Shown here: positions 1 to 8,742 of the stretch, in pieces | Numbering within the stretch: position 1 is the first letter of the stretch | Layout of the letters: every line of letters starts with the position of its first letter | Assembly (NCBI RefSeq): GCF_000340475.1 | Contig: NZ_CM001792.1 | Span: 526,783-590,782, forward strand | Reading direction: 5' to 3' | DNA: 64,000 bases | Source: Oceanobacillus kimchii X50 | GTDB lineage: Bacteria; Bacillota; Bacilli; Bacillales; Amphibacillaceae | The notes under the pieces: generated by a model | The model's database searches: none | What the model saw: only the letters and a program-made list of their open reading frames with translations | Told to the model about the DNA's origin: nothing | Program-made: the position numbers and the translations under genes

Positions 1-1
1 T

Positions 2-220
2 AGTGGTGGAAATGGAGAGAACGGAAACGGAGGTAGTTTACCAAGTAATATACGACAAGTATTACTTGGCCTATTAAATGAAAATGTGGATGTCTCTACT
101 CCGTTTGGTATCGTATCAGGACTTCTTATTTCTGTGCTAAATGACTATATTGTTCTGATTGATAATGGAGAACAAGTGCTAGTTTTAATTGATAAAATCG
201 AAACAGTAAACGAATCTTAA
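2..220 (+). CDS. DUF2642-like protein, 3' end only
   Basis: An open frame enters from the left edge and stops with TAA at 218-220, leaving 72 residues. It begins with a Gly/Asn/Ser-rich linker and continues with a compact beta-rich segment (LISVLNDYIVLIDNG, then VLVLIDKIETV near the end). That pattern fits the DUF2642 fold found in Bacillus spore-coat or exosporium-associated small proteins. The next gene, 16 bp downstream on the same strand, has the same pattern, so the two look like tandem paralogues in one transcript. The start lies outside the window. Function is unknown; a spore-surface role is only a guess from family context. Confidence 0.6.
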   Translation, partial: SGGNGENGNGGSLPSNIRQVLLGLLNENVDVSTPFGIVSGLLISVLNDYIVLIDNGEQVLVLIDKIETVNES

Positions 221-236
221 AAAGGAGAGATAATTA

Positions 237-443
237 ATGAATAATACGTTTGCAGCTGAATTAGCTTCCCGTATAGGAACAACAATTGAGATTGCTACAG
301 ACAATAACCTGATTGAAGGCGTATTATCCAGTGTTTCACTTGGAGTGGTTCTAGTGATTGAAACTGGTGGTTATAGTGGTAGTAATAGACGATATATTGC
401 TTTGAGTGCAATTAATTTTGTCCGCTTTTCTAGTGCGGCATAA
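237..443 (+). CDS. DUF2642-like small protein (68 aa)
   Basis: ATG at 237 follows AAAGGAGAG at good spacing. The 68-residue product has no signal peptide or membrane segment. It contains two short beta-rich blocks (GTTIEIATDNNLIEGVLSSV and VVLVIETGG) followed by RRYIALSAINFVRF, the arrangement seen in DUF2642 proteins. It is a paralogue of the truncated gene just upstream and probably cotranscribed with it. The family is common in spore-formers, sometimes linked to the coat, but no biochemical role can be read from the sequence. A GGCGAG/CTCGCC inverted repeat at about 489-529 lies downstream without a clear T-run. Confidence 0.65.
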   Translation: MNNTFAAELASRIGTTIEIATDNNLIEGVLSSVSLGVVLVIETGGYSGSNRRYIALSAINFVRFSSAA

Positions 444-628
444 GTTAAGATCCTAGTCAAAGATATATTACGGTAACACTTGGTTGGCTGGCGAGTCTAT
501 GAGTAGTTTTAAATTTAAGAAGGCTCGCCTGTGCCATCCTCTCACTAGATTATTCATTTTTTTCAATTAAGGTATTTTATAAAGCGTTATATTACTAATT
601 GTTATGTCACATCCCTTATGCACTTAGT

Positions 629-1894
629 TTAATCTGTCTTGAAATTTTGTTCCATATACTTTACATAATCTCGCCATTTGAAATGGTTATTTTTAGTAAT
701 GCTTTGATCATGTTCTCTTACATTGTAAATAGTAAAATCATAATAACAAAAATTTCCGCGATCCAATAAGGAATGCAGTACTGTCACATCTTCATATAAT
801 CTACCTTCTTCAAAAGGAATTGTTGGAAATCCATGAATTGATTTTAAACTAGATGTACGATAGATTCTTGGACCCAGAGGTAAGGAGTATTTAAATAATT
901 GTTGTTTATGATGAATTTGTTTTCCTTTTGCATGCGTAGTATATATTACTTCATCGTTAGGGAGTTGCTTCCATTTTCTGAAATTACCATAAAGAAGAAC
1001 ATACTTTTTTTCTAAATAGTGGAGATAATTTTTAATGGTTGATATAGCGTCGTAGTCTAACCAATCATCCGCATCTAATTCAAGAATGAAATCGCTATTT
1101 ACGTAAGAGAGCAATTTATTTAATGCCTTCGCTTTTCCTTTATTCTTTTGATAGTAGGTACGTATTGGTTGAAACTTGGTCCATTGATTAATACGGGAAG
1201 CAGTGAGATCAGTTGATCCATCATCCATAATAAGAATTTCATCCGCTGGTTCATTTTGTAAATATGCAGATTGGATGGCAGTGTCAACATAAGATTCTGC
1301 ATTATAAGCACAAATTAAGACAGCGATTGAAGGAGCTTGTTTGTAGTTAAGTTTAGAACTATAAGAATGGATTACTTGTTGTTTTTCCACTTCAGATCTA
1401 GAATTATTAACCTTTGTTGGTTTGATATTTAATATCTTTGATGTACTAAAATTTTCTTTACTTAACCATAAGGGAAAGATTGCCTCTTGAAATACAAGGT
1501 GTTTACTTGAATGAAATGGATACTTTATTAATGTTGATATTGGAACTAAGGCAGGGTAGTTAATCGTTACATTTCTATATTCTTTTTCTATATGATATAT
1601 TGTGTCTTTTGCTATCGAAAAATTACTTTGTAAATAGTCGGTATTATAAAAAAATAATACCGCTGTTGCTTTTGATTTTTCGATTATACGATTAAGCGTT
1701 AAACCTAAATCATTGTCTATAAGAGAAATTTGTTCTAGTAGAGGATTGTTAATATCTTTCGTCAAACTGTTATTTTTTAAATTAATACATCGAATCTCCG
1801 AAACAGATGATTTTAGTGGTTTAAGGGATTGTAATGTATTCATAAATGTCTGTTTATTCAGGCTATTAATAATACAAACTAGAAAATTGTTCAA
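629..1894 (-). CDS. Family 2 glycosyltransferase with an extra N-terminal region
   Basis: The C-terminal half is a GT-A fold glycosyltransferase. It has the nucleotide-binding strand IAVLICAYNAESYV at about residue 190, the MDDGSTD motif, and the metal-binding LDADDWLD motif. Such enzymes move a sugar from a nucleotide donor to a surface glycan or protein, but donor and acceptor cannot be read here. The first 190 residues match nothing I recognise. The longest frame opens with ATG at 1909, but no ribosome site precedes it. The GGAGG at 1907-1903 lies inside that extension, 8 nt before TTG at 1894, so TTG is taken as the start (421 aa). The gene stands alone on the minus strand. Confidence 0.75.
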   Translation of the reverse strand: MNNFLVCIINSLNKQTFMNTLQSLKPLKSSVSEIRCINLKNNSLTKDINNPLLEQISLIDNDLGLTLNRIIEKSKATAVLFFYNTDYLQSNFSIAKDTIYHIEKEYRNVTINYPALVPISTLIKYPFHSSKHLVFQEAIFPLWLSKENFSTSKILNIKPTKVNNSRSEVEKQQVIHSYSSKLNYKQAPSIAVLICAYNAESYVDTAIQSAYLQNEPADEILIMDDGSTDLTASRINQWTKFQPIRTYYQKNKGKAKALNKLLSYVNSDFILELDADDWLDYDAISTIKNYLHYLEKKYVLLYGNFRKWKQLPNDEVIYTTHAKGKQIHHKQQLFKYSLPLGPRIYRTSSLKSIHGFPTIPFEEGRLYEDVTVLHSLLDRGNFCYYDFTIYNVREHDQSITKNNHFKWRDYVKYMEQNFKTD

Positions 1895-2172
1895 TTTATA
1901 TTCCTCCATTCACGGTTAAAATTTATGTATTGAAAAAGAAAATCATGCTTAATAAGTGGTGATTTTTTTATGGGAAGTTGAGCGGGTGAATAGCGAATAA
2001 TGTCAGATTTTGCGCTAAGATAAACGCTTGCAATTTACTGACAAAAAGAGTAAAATAAAGTTGCAAAAGGAAATTGGAGTTTCAGAAATACTTTACGGTC
2101 TCTTTTTCAAGATGATGTAAAAGTATTTAGGATTCAATTTACTTGCAGATCTTGTTAAAGGAGGTCATTTTA

Positions 2173-2370
2173 ATGACTGGTAAAGTAAAATGGTTTAATG
2201 CAGAAAAAGGCTTTGGTTTCATCGAGCGTGAAGATGGAGACGATGTATTCGTACATTTCTCAGCTATCCAAGCTGAAGGTTTCAAAACTCTTGAAGAAGG
2301 TCAAGATGTAGAATTTGAAATCGTTGAAGGTAACCGTGGCCCACAAGCTGCAAACGTTGTTCGTTTATAA
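2173..2370 (+). CDS. Cold-shock protein, CspA/CspB family (65 aa)
   Basis: A classic single cold-shock domain: [15 protein letters not shown] (RNP1) and [10 protein letters not shown] (RNP2), ending GPQAANVV. These proteins bind single-stranded RNA/DNA and act as RNA chaperones in the cytoplasm. The start is the ATG at 2173, behind AAAGGAGG, giving the usual 65 residues; a longer frame from 2143 lacks a ribosome site. The roughly 250-bp upstream gap could hold the long untranslated leader typical of this family. A strong terminator follows at 2391. Which csp paralogue this is cannot be decided by eye. Confidence 0.95.
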   Translation: MTGKVKWFNAEKGFGFIEREDGDDVFVHFSAIQAEGFKTLEEGQDVEFEIVEGNRGPQAANVVRL

Positions 2371-2390
2371 TTAATCATTAAAATAAACAA

Positions 2391-2415
2391 GGACTACCAA
2401 ATCGGTAGTCCTTTT
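2391..2415 (+). terminator. Rho-independent terminator of csp
   Basis: Perfect 8-bp stem GGACTACC/GGTAGTCC (2391-2398 and 2404-2411) with a 5-nt loop and a T-run, 20 bp after the cold-shock stop codon. Confidence 0.9.
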
Positions 2416-2449
2416 CTTCTTTTTACTGCGTTAGAAGGGAAGTGTTCAT

Positions 2450-2743
2450 ATGGGAAAAAATGAAGAAGTAATTCGTCAATATCAAGAAGATGAAAAAAGA
2501 ATGGTACTTATATTTGCGCAATGGTGCATCAACCATCAACTAGACCCATTTGCTGTTTATGGAGAAGCTTATCCAACACAAATGAATAATTCCATTCTTA
2601 AAGAAGTTATTGATTGGACAGTTGATGCTTCAGAGTCAGATCCGATTGATACGGAAATGATTATTCAGATCCTTCAAGCGTATGGCAATGATGATTTAGC
2701 AATGATAGTATTTGAAAAAAGCCAAGAGATGAAACAGAAATAG
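2450..2743 (+). CDS. Unrecognised 97-aa acidic cytoplasmic protein
   Basis: ATG at 2450 is preceded by GAAGGGAAGTG, a usable ribosome site. The product is 97 residues, mostly helical and acidic, with a WCINHQLDPFAVYGEAYP stretch and a C-terminal helix ending EKSQEMKQK. There is no signal peptide, membrane segment or metal motif. It sits alone between the csp terminator and a converging dehydrogenase gene. Codon use matches the neighbours, so it looks like a real conserved small gene, but I do not recognise the family and assign no function. Confidence 0.6.
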   Translation: MGKNEEVIRQYQEDEKRMVLIFAQWCINHQLDPFAVYGEAYPTQMNNSILKEVIDWTVDASESDPIDTEMIIQILQAYGNDDLAMIVFEKSQEMKQK

Positions 2744-2834
2744 CTGAATCATTTCTTGGCTATTATATTACTATAAAAGGCATTCGGCTTAGATTTTGTA
2801 ATTGTTACTTCCACTTATCAAAATCCAAATATAT

Positions 2835-3731
2835 CTATACTGTCATTTCTGATCTGTAGGCAAGAGTTTTAATTAACGCTTGGGTTCCACTATCCTGTTC
2901 ACCCATATTTGCAAGTTCTTCATATAATTTTATAGCTAGCTTTAATCCTGGAGTATCCAATCCGAAATCTTGAGAAGATTCAAGAGCAATTTTCATGTCT
3001 TTAATAAAATGTTTTACATAGAAGCCTGGAGCAAAGTCATTTTCAAGCATCCTAGCTCCCAATTTTGAAAGTGAGAAACTAGCTGCAGCACCAGTAGAAA
3101 TGGTAGCCAATACTTTTTTCGCGTCTAGTCCAGCTTTTTTTGCATATAGTAAGGACTCACAAACTCCAATCATGTTGGAAGCAATCGTTATTTGATTTGA
3201 CATTTTAGTATGCTGACCAGCTCCTGCAGGTCCTTGGTAAGATATATTTTCTCCAAGAACTTGAAAAACAGGAAGAACGTAATCATATACACTTCTTTCC
3301 CCACCTGTCATAATAGCTAAGGTGCCACTTTCTGCTCCGATATCTCCTCCTGATACAGGGGCATCTAATACGTACAAACCATGTTTTTTTCCGACCGAAA
3401 AAATTTCTTCAGCTAATGATGGTTTAGAAGTAGTCATATCAATGAGATAGGAACCTTCTTTGCAATTTTTTATTAAACCTTGATCACCTAAATATACTTC
3501 TTCCACATCAGAAGGATAACCTACCATGGTTATAATTACATCACATTGTTTTGCCAATGTTGGTATATCCTCATCCCATTTTGCACCTATATTTAATAAA
3601 TCATCAGCCTTGGATTTTGTTCTTGTGAATATTCGTAAATAATAACCAGCATTGATTAAATTTTTTGCCATGCTTTTCCCCATTACTCCAGTACCTATGA
3701 AACCTATCGTAGTTGTGTTAGCTGACAACAT
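2835..3731 (-). CDS. 3-hydroxyisobutyrate dehydrogenase family oxidoreductase (YkwC-like)
   Basis: NAD(P)-dependent beta-hydroxyacid dehydrogenase. The N-terminal Rossmann motif is GFIGTGVMG (residues about 9-17). The substrate-binding signature is DAPVSGG near residue 123, and the catalytic lysine motif is GAGQHTKMSNQ near residue 171. At 298 aa it has family length. Enzymes of this group oxidise short 3-hydroxy acids to semialdehydes or ketones, and the true substrate (3-hydroxyisobutyrate, tartronate semialdehyde or other) is not determined. ATG at 3731 lies 8 nt after AAGGAG, a good site. It is monocistronic and converges with the 97-aa gene. Confidence 0.85.
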   Translation of the reverse strand: MLSANTTTIGFIGTGVMGKSMAKNLINAGYYLRIFTRTKSKADDLLNIGAKWDEDIPTLAKQCDVIITMVGYPSDVEEVYLGDQGLIKNCKEGSYLIDMTTSKPSLAEEIFSVGKKHGLYVLDAPVSGGDIGAESGTLAIMTGGERSVYDYVLPVFQVLGENISYQGPAGAGQHTKMSNQITIASNMIGVCESLLYAKKAGLDAKKVLATISTGAAASFSLSKLGARMLENDFAPGFYVKHFIKDMKIALESSQDFGLDTPGLKLAIKLYEELANMGEQDSGTQALIKTLAYRSEMTV

Positions 3732-3935
3732 TTTACATTCTCCTTATTTTAAGACCTATACAACAATTCTACAAAATTCCAGTGAATCCTTCTTTTACTT
3801 AATAGAAAAATTATTCAAATGTCTTGTCAGTAACTGGAATGATTGAATAGGAATCATTCATCTAAAATCACACATAGTATAACTAGCCATTATTTTATTG
3901 TATCAACGTAGCATGTACCAAAAGGGGGAGAAAAA

Positions 3936-4610
3936 ATGATATCCAAACAACAGCAACTTGAATGTAAGGAAGCATTGCTGCAAAGGCAATCGACGTTAAT
4001 TGAACAAGTGCAAAAGCATACTTTTGGATTGGATGTAGAGTTTGCACGTGAGGATGTCGGAGAACTATCCAATTATGATAATCATCCTGGAGACACTGGG
4101 ACGGAATTATTTGAAAGAGAAAAAGATATTTCTTTGCAAGAGCACACGGAAAAAGAATTAGAGGACATTAATAAGGCATTACATTCATTAGAAGAGGGGA
4201 GTTATGGTATATGTACGGTATGTGGAGAAGATATACCGTATGAAAGGTTAGAGGCAATACCAACCACTGATCGTTGTATCGAGCATGCAAATGAAGGTGG
4301 TAGAGAAAGATACCGGCCAACTGAGGAGCAATCGTATAGTCCTAACCTCAATCCAGATGAAGAATATGAAGACGAACAAAATGTGTATGATAAAGAAGAC
4401 ACATGGCAAGATGTTAGTCGGTATGGAACATCAGAAACCCCTTCCGATTTATATGGAGACCATGAAAACTATGATGATATGTATGCTAATAGTGAGGAGC
4501 TAACAGAAGATATTAGTGATTTTGCTGCAGCTAATATTTACGGGGAATTTGAAAAAGTAATGCCAAATCATGAGAAGTATGAAGCTGATTTAGATGAAGA
4601 ATGGAATTAA
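3936..4610 (+). CDS. YteA-type DksA/TraR zinc-finger protein
   Basis: 224 aa. The N-terminal half (about 1-120) is a coiled coil followed by a DksA/TraR C4-like zinc finger, CTVCGEDIPYERLEAIPTTD then CIEH, so the fourth ligand is His instead of Cys. As I recall, Bacillus YteA/YlyA proteins show the same replacement. The C-terminal 100 residues are very acidic and rich in Tyr, Glu and Asp (repeated EEYEDE- and YDDMY-like stretches). The YteA group is linked to sporulation genes; direct RNA-polymerase binding like DksA is an inference. ATG at 3936 follows GGGGGAG. Monocistronic. Confidence 0.8.
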   Translation: MISKQQQLECKEALLQRQSTLIEQVQKHTFGLDVEFAREDVGELSNYDNHPGDTGTELFEREKDISLQEHTEKELEDINKALHSLEEGSYGICTVCGEDIPYERLEAIPTTDRCIEHANEGGRERYRPTEEQSYSPNLNPDEEYEDEQNVYDKEDTWQDVSRYGTSETPSDLYGDHENYDDMYANSEELTEDISDFAAANIYGEFEKVMPNHEKYEADLDEEWN

Positions 4611-4662
4611 CGAAGATTGGATTTAAAGTATGTAATATTAATTGAAATTGCGTAGGATTAAT

Positions 4663-4882
4663 AAGAGTGGGACAAAAGTTAATTTGGAATAAATAGGTTT
4701 TGAAACCCGCTTCAGTAATATACACCGCTTTCCGTGGGCGGCAGGTGAGCCTTCGTTTGCTATATGCAATCCGGAGTCTCATCTATGCCTTCTCCCCACA
4801 AGGGGCCAGGTATATTTCTTACGCTTGTTTTATCCTAACATCCGCTTCTTTTGCCCCAATTTTTTAATGTCCCAACCTCTTT
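4663..4882. repeat. Dispersed intergenic repeat with terminal inverted repeats, copy A
   Basis: The ends are inverted: AAGAGTGGGACA at 4663-4674 and TGTCCCAACCTCTT at 4868-4882. Inside are CCGCTTCAGTAATATACACC, CTTTCCGTGGGCGGCAGGTG and TATTTCTTACGCTTGTT. The same ends and internal blocks recur in copy B at 18755-18953, and the first internal block recurs at 10651-10693. No ORF of interest is encoded. I recall similar CTTTCCGYGGGC-type repeats from intergenic regions of other Bacillaceae. Confidence 0.75.
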
Positions 4883-4901
4883 GAAATAAACCTCTAAAAT
4901 A

Positions 4902-6275
4902 TTATTCTGTCTGAAATTCATCTAATTTTAATGTGATGGAATGTACTTCACCATCACGAACATATTCGATTTTAACATGTTCACCAGCTTCTCCATTCTC
5001 ATAGAGATGTTTACGTAATTCTATAATAGAAGTTACTTCATTATCATTGACTTTAGTGATTACATCAAATTGTTCCAGTCCAGCGTTATCTGCTGGAGAA
5101 TTAGCTTGAACATCTGCAATAACCATACCGCCTTTCACATCATCTGGAATTTCTATCTCAGCATGATATTGTGCAGGCACTTGATTTAGTGGAGCTGTAC
5201 TAATTCCGATAAGTGGACGAGACACTTCACCTGCTGTTTCTAACTGTTCAATGATAGGTAATGCTTCATCAACTGGGATAGCAAATCCAATTCCTTCTAC
5301 ACTGCTTTGTGCAATTTTCATGGAATTGATGCCAATAACATCTCCATTTTCATTAACTAATGCTCCACCACTGTTTCCGGGATTAATAGCAGCATCAGTT
5401 TGCAATACTTCAGTAATCCAATCTGCTCTACCATCACTATTGGTATCTACTTCCACAGAACGGTTTAACCCACTAATAATTCCTTTTGTAACTGTATTTA
5501 CAAATTCCATACCAAGTGGATTTCCGATAGCAAGTACGGTCTCTCCAACTTGTGTATCTGCACTAGAACCGAAGTTAGCGATTGTATCTACATTTTCGCC
5601 ATCTATTTCAAGTACTGCCAGGTCACTTAAAGAGTCTACGCCAAGTACTTCAGCAGAAACACGGTGCTCTTCATCTATAACGACTTCTACTTCTTGTGCT
5701 CCATCAACAACATGTTGATTGGTTACAACATAAGCAGTGCCGTCTTCTTTTTTATAGATAATACCAGAACCAGTGCCTGCCTCTTGACTACCCTCCCACA
5801 CACTTTGCTGTTGCTTATTAATTACACCAACAACAGCTTTAGATACTTCATCGATATTTGTGGATTTTTCCGCATCATCAGAAGCTAAAGTCTGAACAAT
5901 ATTAGACGTTTCATTATCACCTTCTGAATTATCTTGATTACTTTCTACTGAATTATTAGAAACAGGGAGTATATTGTTACCTAACAGCATCAAGATAATA
6001 AGTGAGGAAATTATCCCGCCAATAGCTCCTCCAGAAAAACTTCGTAACCATCCCCGACGTTGTTTGTTTTTTGCAGCTTTTGAAGTTGAGGAATTGCTAT
6101 CAATATCGTTTTCTGATGTAGAAGCAGTTTCATTATATGGAGATGAATGGTCATCATAATAAGTCTCATCACTACTCTCTCTATCTTGTCGCTCTTGTTC
6201 AATATTTGAAGGACTTTCTCGATTCTCCTCTTCTGGAAAATTTCTTTCATCGTTATTATTGTCTCTATAATTCAT
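4902..6275 (-). CDS. htrB: HtrA-family membrane-anchored serine protease (HtrB-like)
   Basis: 457 aa. An acidic Asn/Ser-rich cytoplasmic tail (1-75) precedes one membrane anchor (about 85-105, GGAIGGIISSLIILMLLG). A trypsin-like domain follows with triad motifs TNQHVV (His), SDLAVLEI (Asp) and NPGNSGGALV (Ser), and then a C-terminal PDZ domain. These proteases degrade misfolded proteins at the outer face of the membrane. The start is the ATG at 6275, 8 nt after GGAGG; a 5-codon upstream extension has no site. The divergent cssRS pair next door is the arrangement I remember for B. subtilis htrB, which CssR activates under secretion stress. Confidence 0.88.
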   Translation of the reverse strand: MNYRDNNNDERNFPEEENRESPSNIEQERQDRESSDETYYDDHSSPYNETASTSENDIDSNSSTSKAAKNKQRRGWLRSFSGGAIGGIISSLIILMLLGNNILPVSNNSVESNQDNSEGDNETSNIVQTLASDDAEKSTNIDEVSKAVVGVINKQQQSVWEGSQEAGTGSGIIYKKEDGTAYVVTNQHVVDGAQEVEVVIDEEHRVSAEVLGVDSLSDLAVLEIDGENVDTIANFGSSADTQVGETVLAIGNPLGMEFVNTVTKGIISGLNRSVEVDTNSDGRADWITEVLQTDAAINPGNSGGALVNENGDVIGINSMKIAQSSVEGIGFAIPVDEALPIIEQLETAGEVSRPLIGISTAPLNQVPAQYHAEIEIPDDVKGGMVIADVQANSPADNAGLEQFDVITKVNDNEVTSIIELRKHLYENGEAGEHVKIEYVRDGEVHSITLKLDEFQTE

Positions 6276-6437
6276 GCAAAGCACCTCCAATGGATGTTGA
6301 TATCCTTATTATAGGTGGTTTGAAAGGTAATCATTTGGTACAAATGTGGAAAAAATGTGTAATGACACCTTCTATTGTAATTATTAAATGAATTATGTAA
6401 AAATGTATATAACTATAAAAAGAAAAGGTGAAGGTCA
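6276..6437. promoter_or_regulatory. Shared htrB/cssR divergent control region
   Basis: This 162-bp AT-rich gap separates the two divergent genes. On the minus strand a TATAAT box (around 6310) lies ahead of htrB without a convincing -35, as expected for an activator-dependent promoter. CssR sites are expected here, but I cannot align one with certainty. Confidence 0.45.
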
Positions 6438-7121
6438 ATGACAGTTCATATTGGTCTAGTTGAAGACGATACAAACATTCAAAATATTGTTTCTGCGTAT
6501 TTAAAAAAAGAAGGATATCAAACTACAATTTTGGATAATGCAGAGGATGGCTGGAAGCTTTGGGAAAACAACCCACCTGATATGTGGATATTAGATATTA
6601 TGTTACCAGGAATGGATGGATATGAATTCTGCAAAAAAATCCGTAATGAAAGTGATGTTCCCATTATCATTATTTCTGCAAAAGATGAAGAAATTGATAA
6701 AATACTTGGACTGGAATTAGGTGGGGATGATTATTTAACTAAGCCGTTTAGTCCTAGAGAGTTAATAGCTAGAGTGAAGAGATTATTTAAACGTTCAACT
6801 TCACAACGCCAAGATGATGTGGAAGAAGACCGCGTAAAAGTAGATCAGCTGCTGGTATACAAAAATGAACGACGGGTATTTTTTGAAGGAGAAGAATTTG
6901 AAACAACGACGAAAGAGTACGATATGCTTCTTTTACTTGCAGAAAATCCAAACAGAGCATTTTCAAGAGAAGAGTTGCTTATGAAAATTTGGGGAAATGA
7001 TTATTTTGGTAGTGATCGTGCAGTTGATGATTTGATTAAACGAATACGTAAAAAAATGGGCAATATTCCATTAGAGACCGTATGGGGATTTGGATATCGC
7101 TTAAGAAAAGATGAGGAATAA
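6438..7121 (+). CDS. cssR: Response regulator CssR (OmpR family)
   Basis: 227 aa. A receiver domain has LVEDD acidic pocket residues, WILDIMLPGMDGYEF with the phospho-acceptor Asp, and the KPFSPREL lysine. A winged-helix OmpR/PhoB effector domain follows (about 130-225, ending VWGFGYRLRKDEE). It closely resembles B. subtilis CssR as I remember it (LWILDIMLP, GLELG-DDY, RAVDDL-type motifs). Phosphorylated by CssS, it activates htrA/htrB-type quality-control proteases when secreted proteins misfold. ATG at 6438 follows AAAAGGTGAAGG. The downstream kinase starts 2 bp after the stop. Confidence 0.88.
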   Translation: MTVHIGLVEDDTNIQNIVSAYLKKEGYQTTILDNAEDGWKLWENNPPDMWILDIMLPGMDGYEFCKKIRNESDVPIIIISAKDEEIDKILGLELGGDDYLTKPFSPRELIARVKRLFKRSTSQRQDDVEEDRVKVDQLLVYKNERRVFFEGEEFETTTKEYDMLLLLAENPNRAFSREELLMKIWGNDYFGSDRAVDDLIKRIRKKMGNIPLETVWGFGYRLRKDEE

Positions 7122-7123
7122 CA

Positions 7124-8494
7124 ATGAAGCTTCAGTCTCAATTAAACGCTGCCTTTACGGCATTACTTCTAGTTATAATGACAACGGCGGGCTACATTAT
7201 TTATTCTTTGATATTGGATCTACTCATTCAAGACGAAAAAAGACAACTAGCTGAAACTGGGGAGCTGTTGGTTAGTTTTCTTAATGAACAATATAATGAT
7301 GATGTCAATAATTATCAAAATATAAATGATTTCTTACAAGATCAGGATTTACAGTTATTCTTATATGATCGAAATTTAGACACAGTATTATTTTCAACTA
7401 TGAATATTACGGTCGTAAATGAATTTTTCCAACAAAACAATTTTGAGAATAATGAAGAGTTTCTATGGGAATATGGAAATGATAATTTTGTTACGTCACG
7501 TATTATTTTCTCCCCGGAGCAAACTGGATTGGAACTTATCCTATTAACTCCGATGCATGATTTGCAAGTGGTACAGCAAAATTTCTTTGTTCGTCTTCTT
7601 TTAGTATTTCTTGTTGGGGCGGTAGCTGCTGTTATACTTAGTTATTTCATGACGAATAAGCTTGTGACGCCATTGTCGCAATTGAAAACCGAGTTAAAAA
7701 AGGTAGAAAACCGTCAGTTTGATCGAATGAGAAGGGTGAAAGCAACTGGAGAAATAAAAGAAGTAGAGCAAAGTGTATATGATATGGCTCAAACGTTGGA
7801 GCAATATATGAAATCCCAACAAACATTTTTCCAAAATGCGAGTCATGAATTAAAAACACCATTAATGACGATTCAGGGATATGCTGAAGGTATAAGAGAT
7901 GGAATTTTTGATGAAAAAGATACAGAAAAAGGATTAGAAGTAATGGTTACAGAGGTGAATCGACTGAAAGGAATCATTAATGAAATGATTTTACTTGCAA
8001 AATTAGATACGGAGCCTGCTGAATATACTCCTTTTCCACTTAAGGCGGATCAATTTGTACGCCAAGTAGTCGACCGAGCACATCCAATAGTAAGTGAAGA
8101 AGGTATAGAATTAAACCATCAAGTAGAGAGCGGGATTATCATTTTTGCAGATGAAGAGAAATTACTTCGTGCTTTACTTAATGTTGTATTCAATGGAATT
8201 CGTCATTCGAAATCAACTGTAAATATACAAGTATATGAAAAAGAGCAAAAGGTAATGATTGATGTAGAAGATGACGGGAGCGGTATAACAGAAGAAGATG
8301 CAGAGCATATTTTCCATCGATTTGTAAAAGGGAAAGATGGCGAGACTGGTCTTGGACTAGCAATAGCTCGTGCAATCATTGAACAAGCAGGTGGTGCTAT
8401 TTCTGCATCGAATTCTGAAATTGGTGGAGCCAAATTCACTATTCAATTGCCTAGATACCAGTCGACAGATGACAATAAACAAAAGTCAAAATAA
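7124..8494 (+). CDS. cssS: Sensor histidine kinase CssS
   Basis: 456 aa membrane kinase. There are two membrane segments (about 8-30 and 158-180) flanking an extracytoplasmic sensor of about 125 residues. A HAMP-like linker, HisKA box FFQNASHELKTPL (phospho-His) and HATPase_c domain follow, with the N box LLNVVFNGIRHS and G boxes DDGSG and GLGLAIA. It is translated from ATG at 7124, two bases after the cssR stop, so the pair is one operon. By synteny with htrB it is the secretion-stress sensor. No terminator is obvious in the 248-bp gap to typA. Confidence 0.87.
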   Translation: MKLQSQLNAAFTALLLVIMTTAGYIIYSLILDLLIQDEKRQLAETGELLVSFLNEQYNDDVNNYQNINDFLQDQDLQLFLYDRNLDTVLFSTMNITVVNEFFQQNNFENNEEFLWEYGNDNFVTSRIIFSPEQTGLELILLTPMHDLQVVQQNFFVRLLLVFLVGAVAAVILSYFMTNKLVTPLSQLKTELKKVENRQFDRMRRVKATGEIKEVEQSVYDMAQTLEQYMKSQQTFFQNASHELKTPLMTIQGYAEGIRDGIFDEKDTEKGLEVMVTEVNRLKGIINEMILLAKLDTEPAEYTPFPLKADQFVRQVVDRAHPIVSEEGIELNHQVESGIIIFADEEKLLRALLNVVFNGIRHSKSTVNIQVYEKEQKVMIDVEDDGSGITEEDAEHIFHRFVKGKDGETGLGLAIARAIIEQAGGAISASNSEIGGAKFTIQLPRYQSTDDNKQKSK

Positions 8495-8742
8495 CTTTCT
8501 ATTTGTTACGCATGTAACTGATAGTAATACTTTTTAGACTGTGCGACTTATTGAAAAGTTGACTAGGGGATAAACTGTCGGTAATAATTCGTTTCTGTTG
8601 GTCATTTGAGACATAGCCTTATAGCATTAATATACATTGCGAGAAGAACGAAATTCCTACTGTATATATTTTCACTTTGTTTGGTTATATGATATAATTA
8701 ATTGGTTATTCATTTTGAAGATGATAGAGGAGCGTAAAATTT

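Noticed and set aside
1120..1311. 63-aa ORF inside the glycosyltransferase
   Set aside because: Out-of-frame shadow of a clear coding region.
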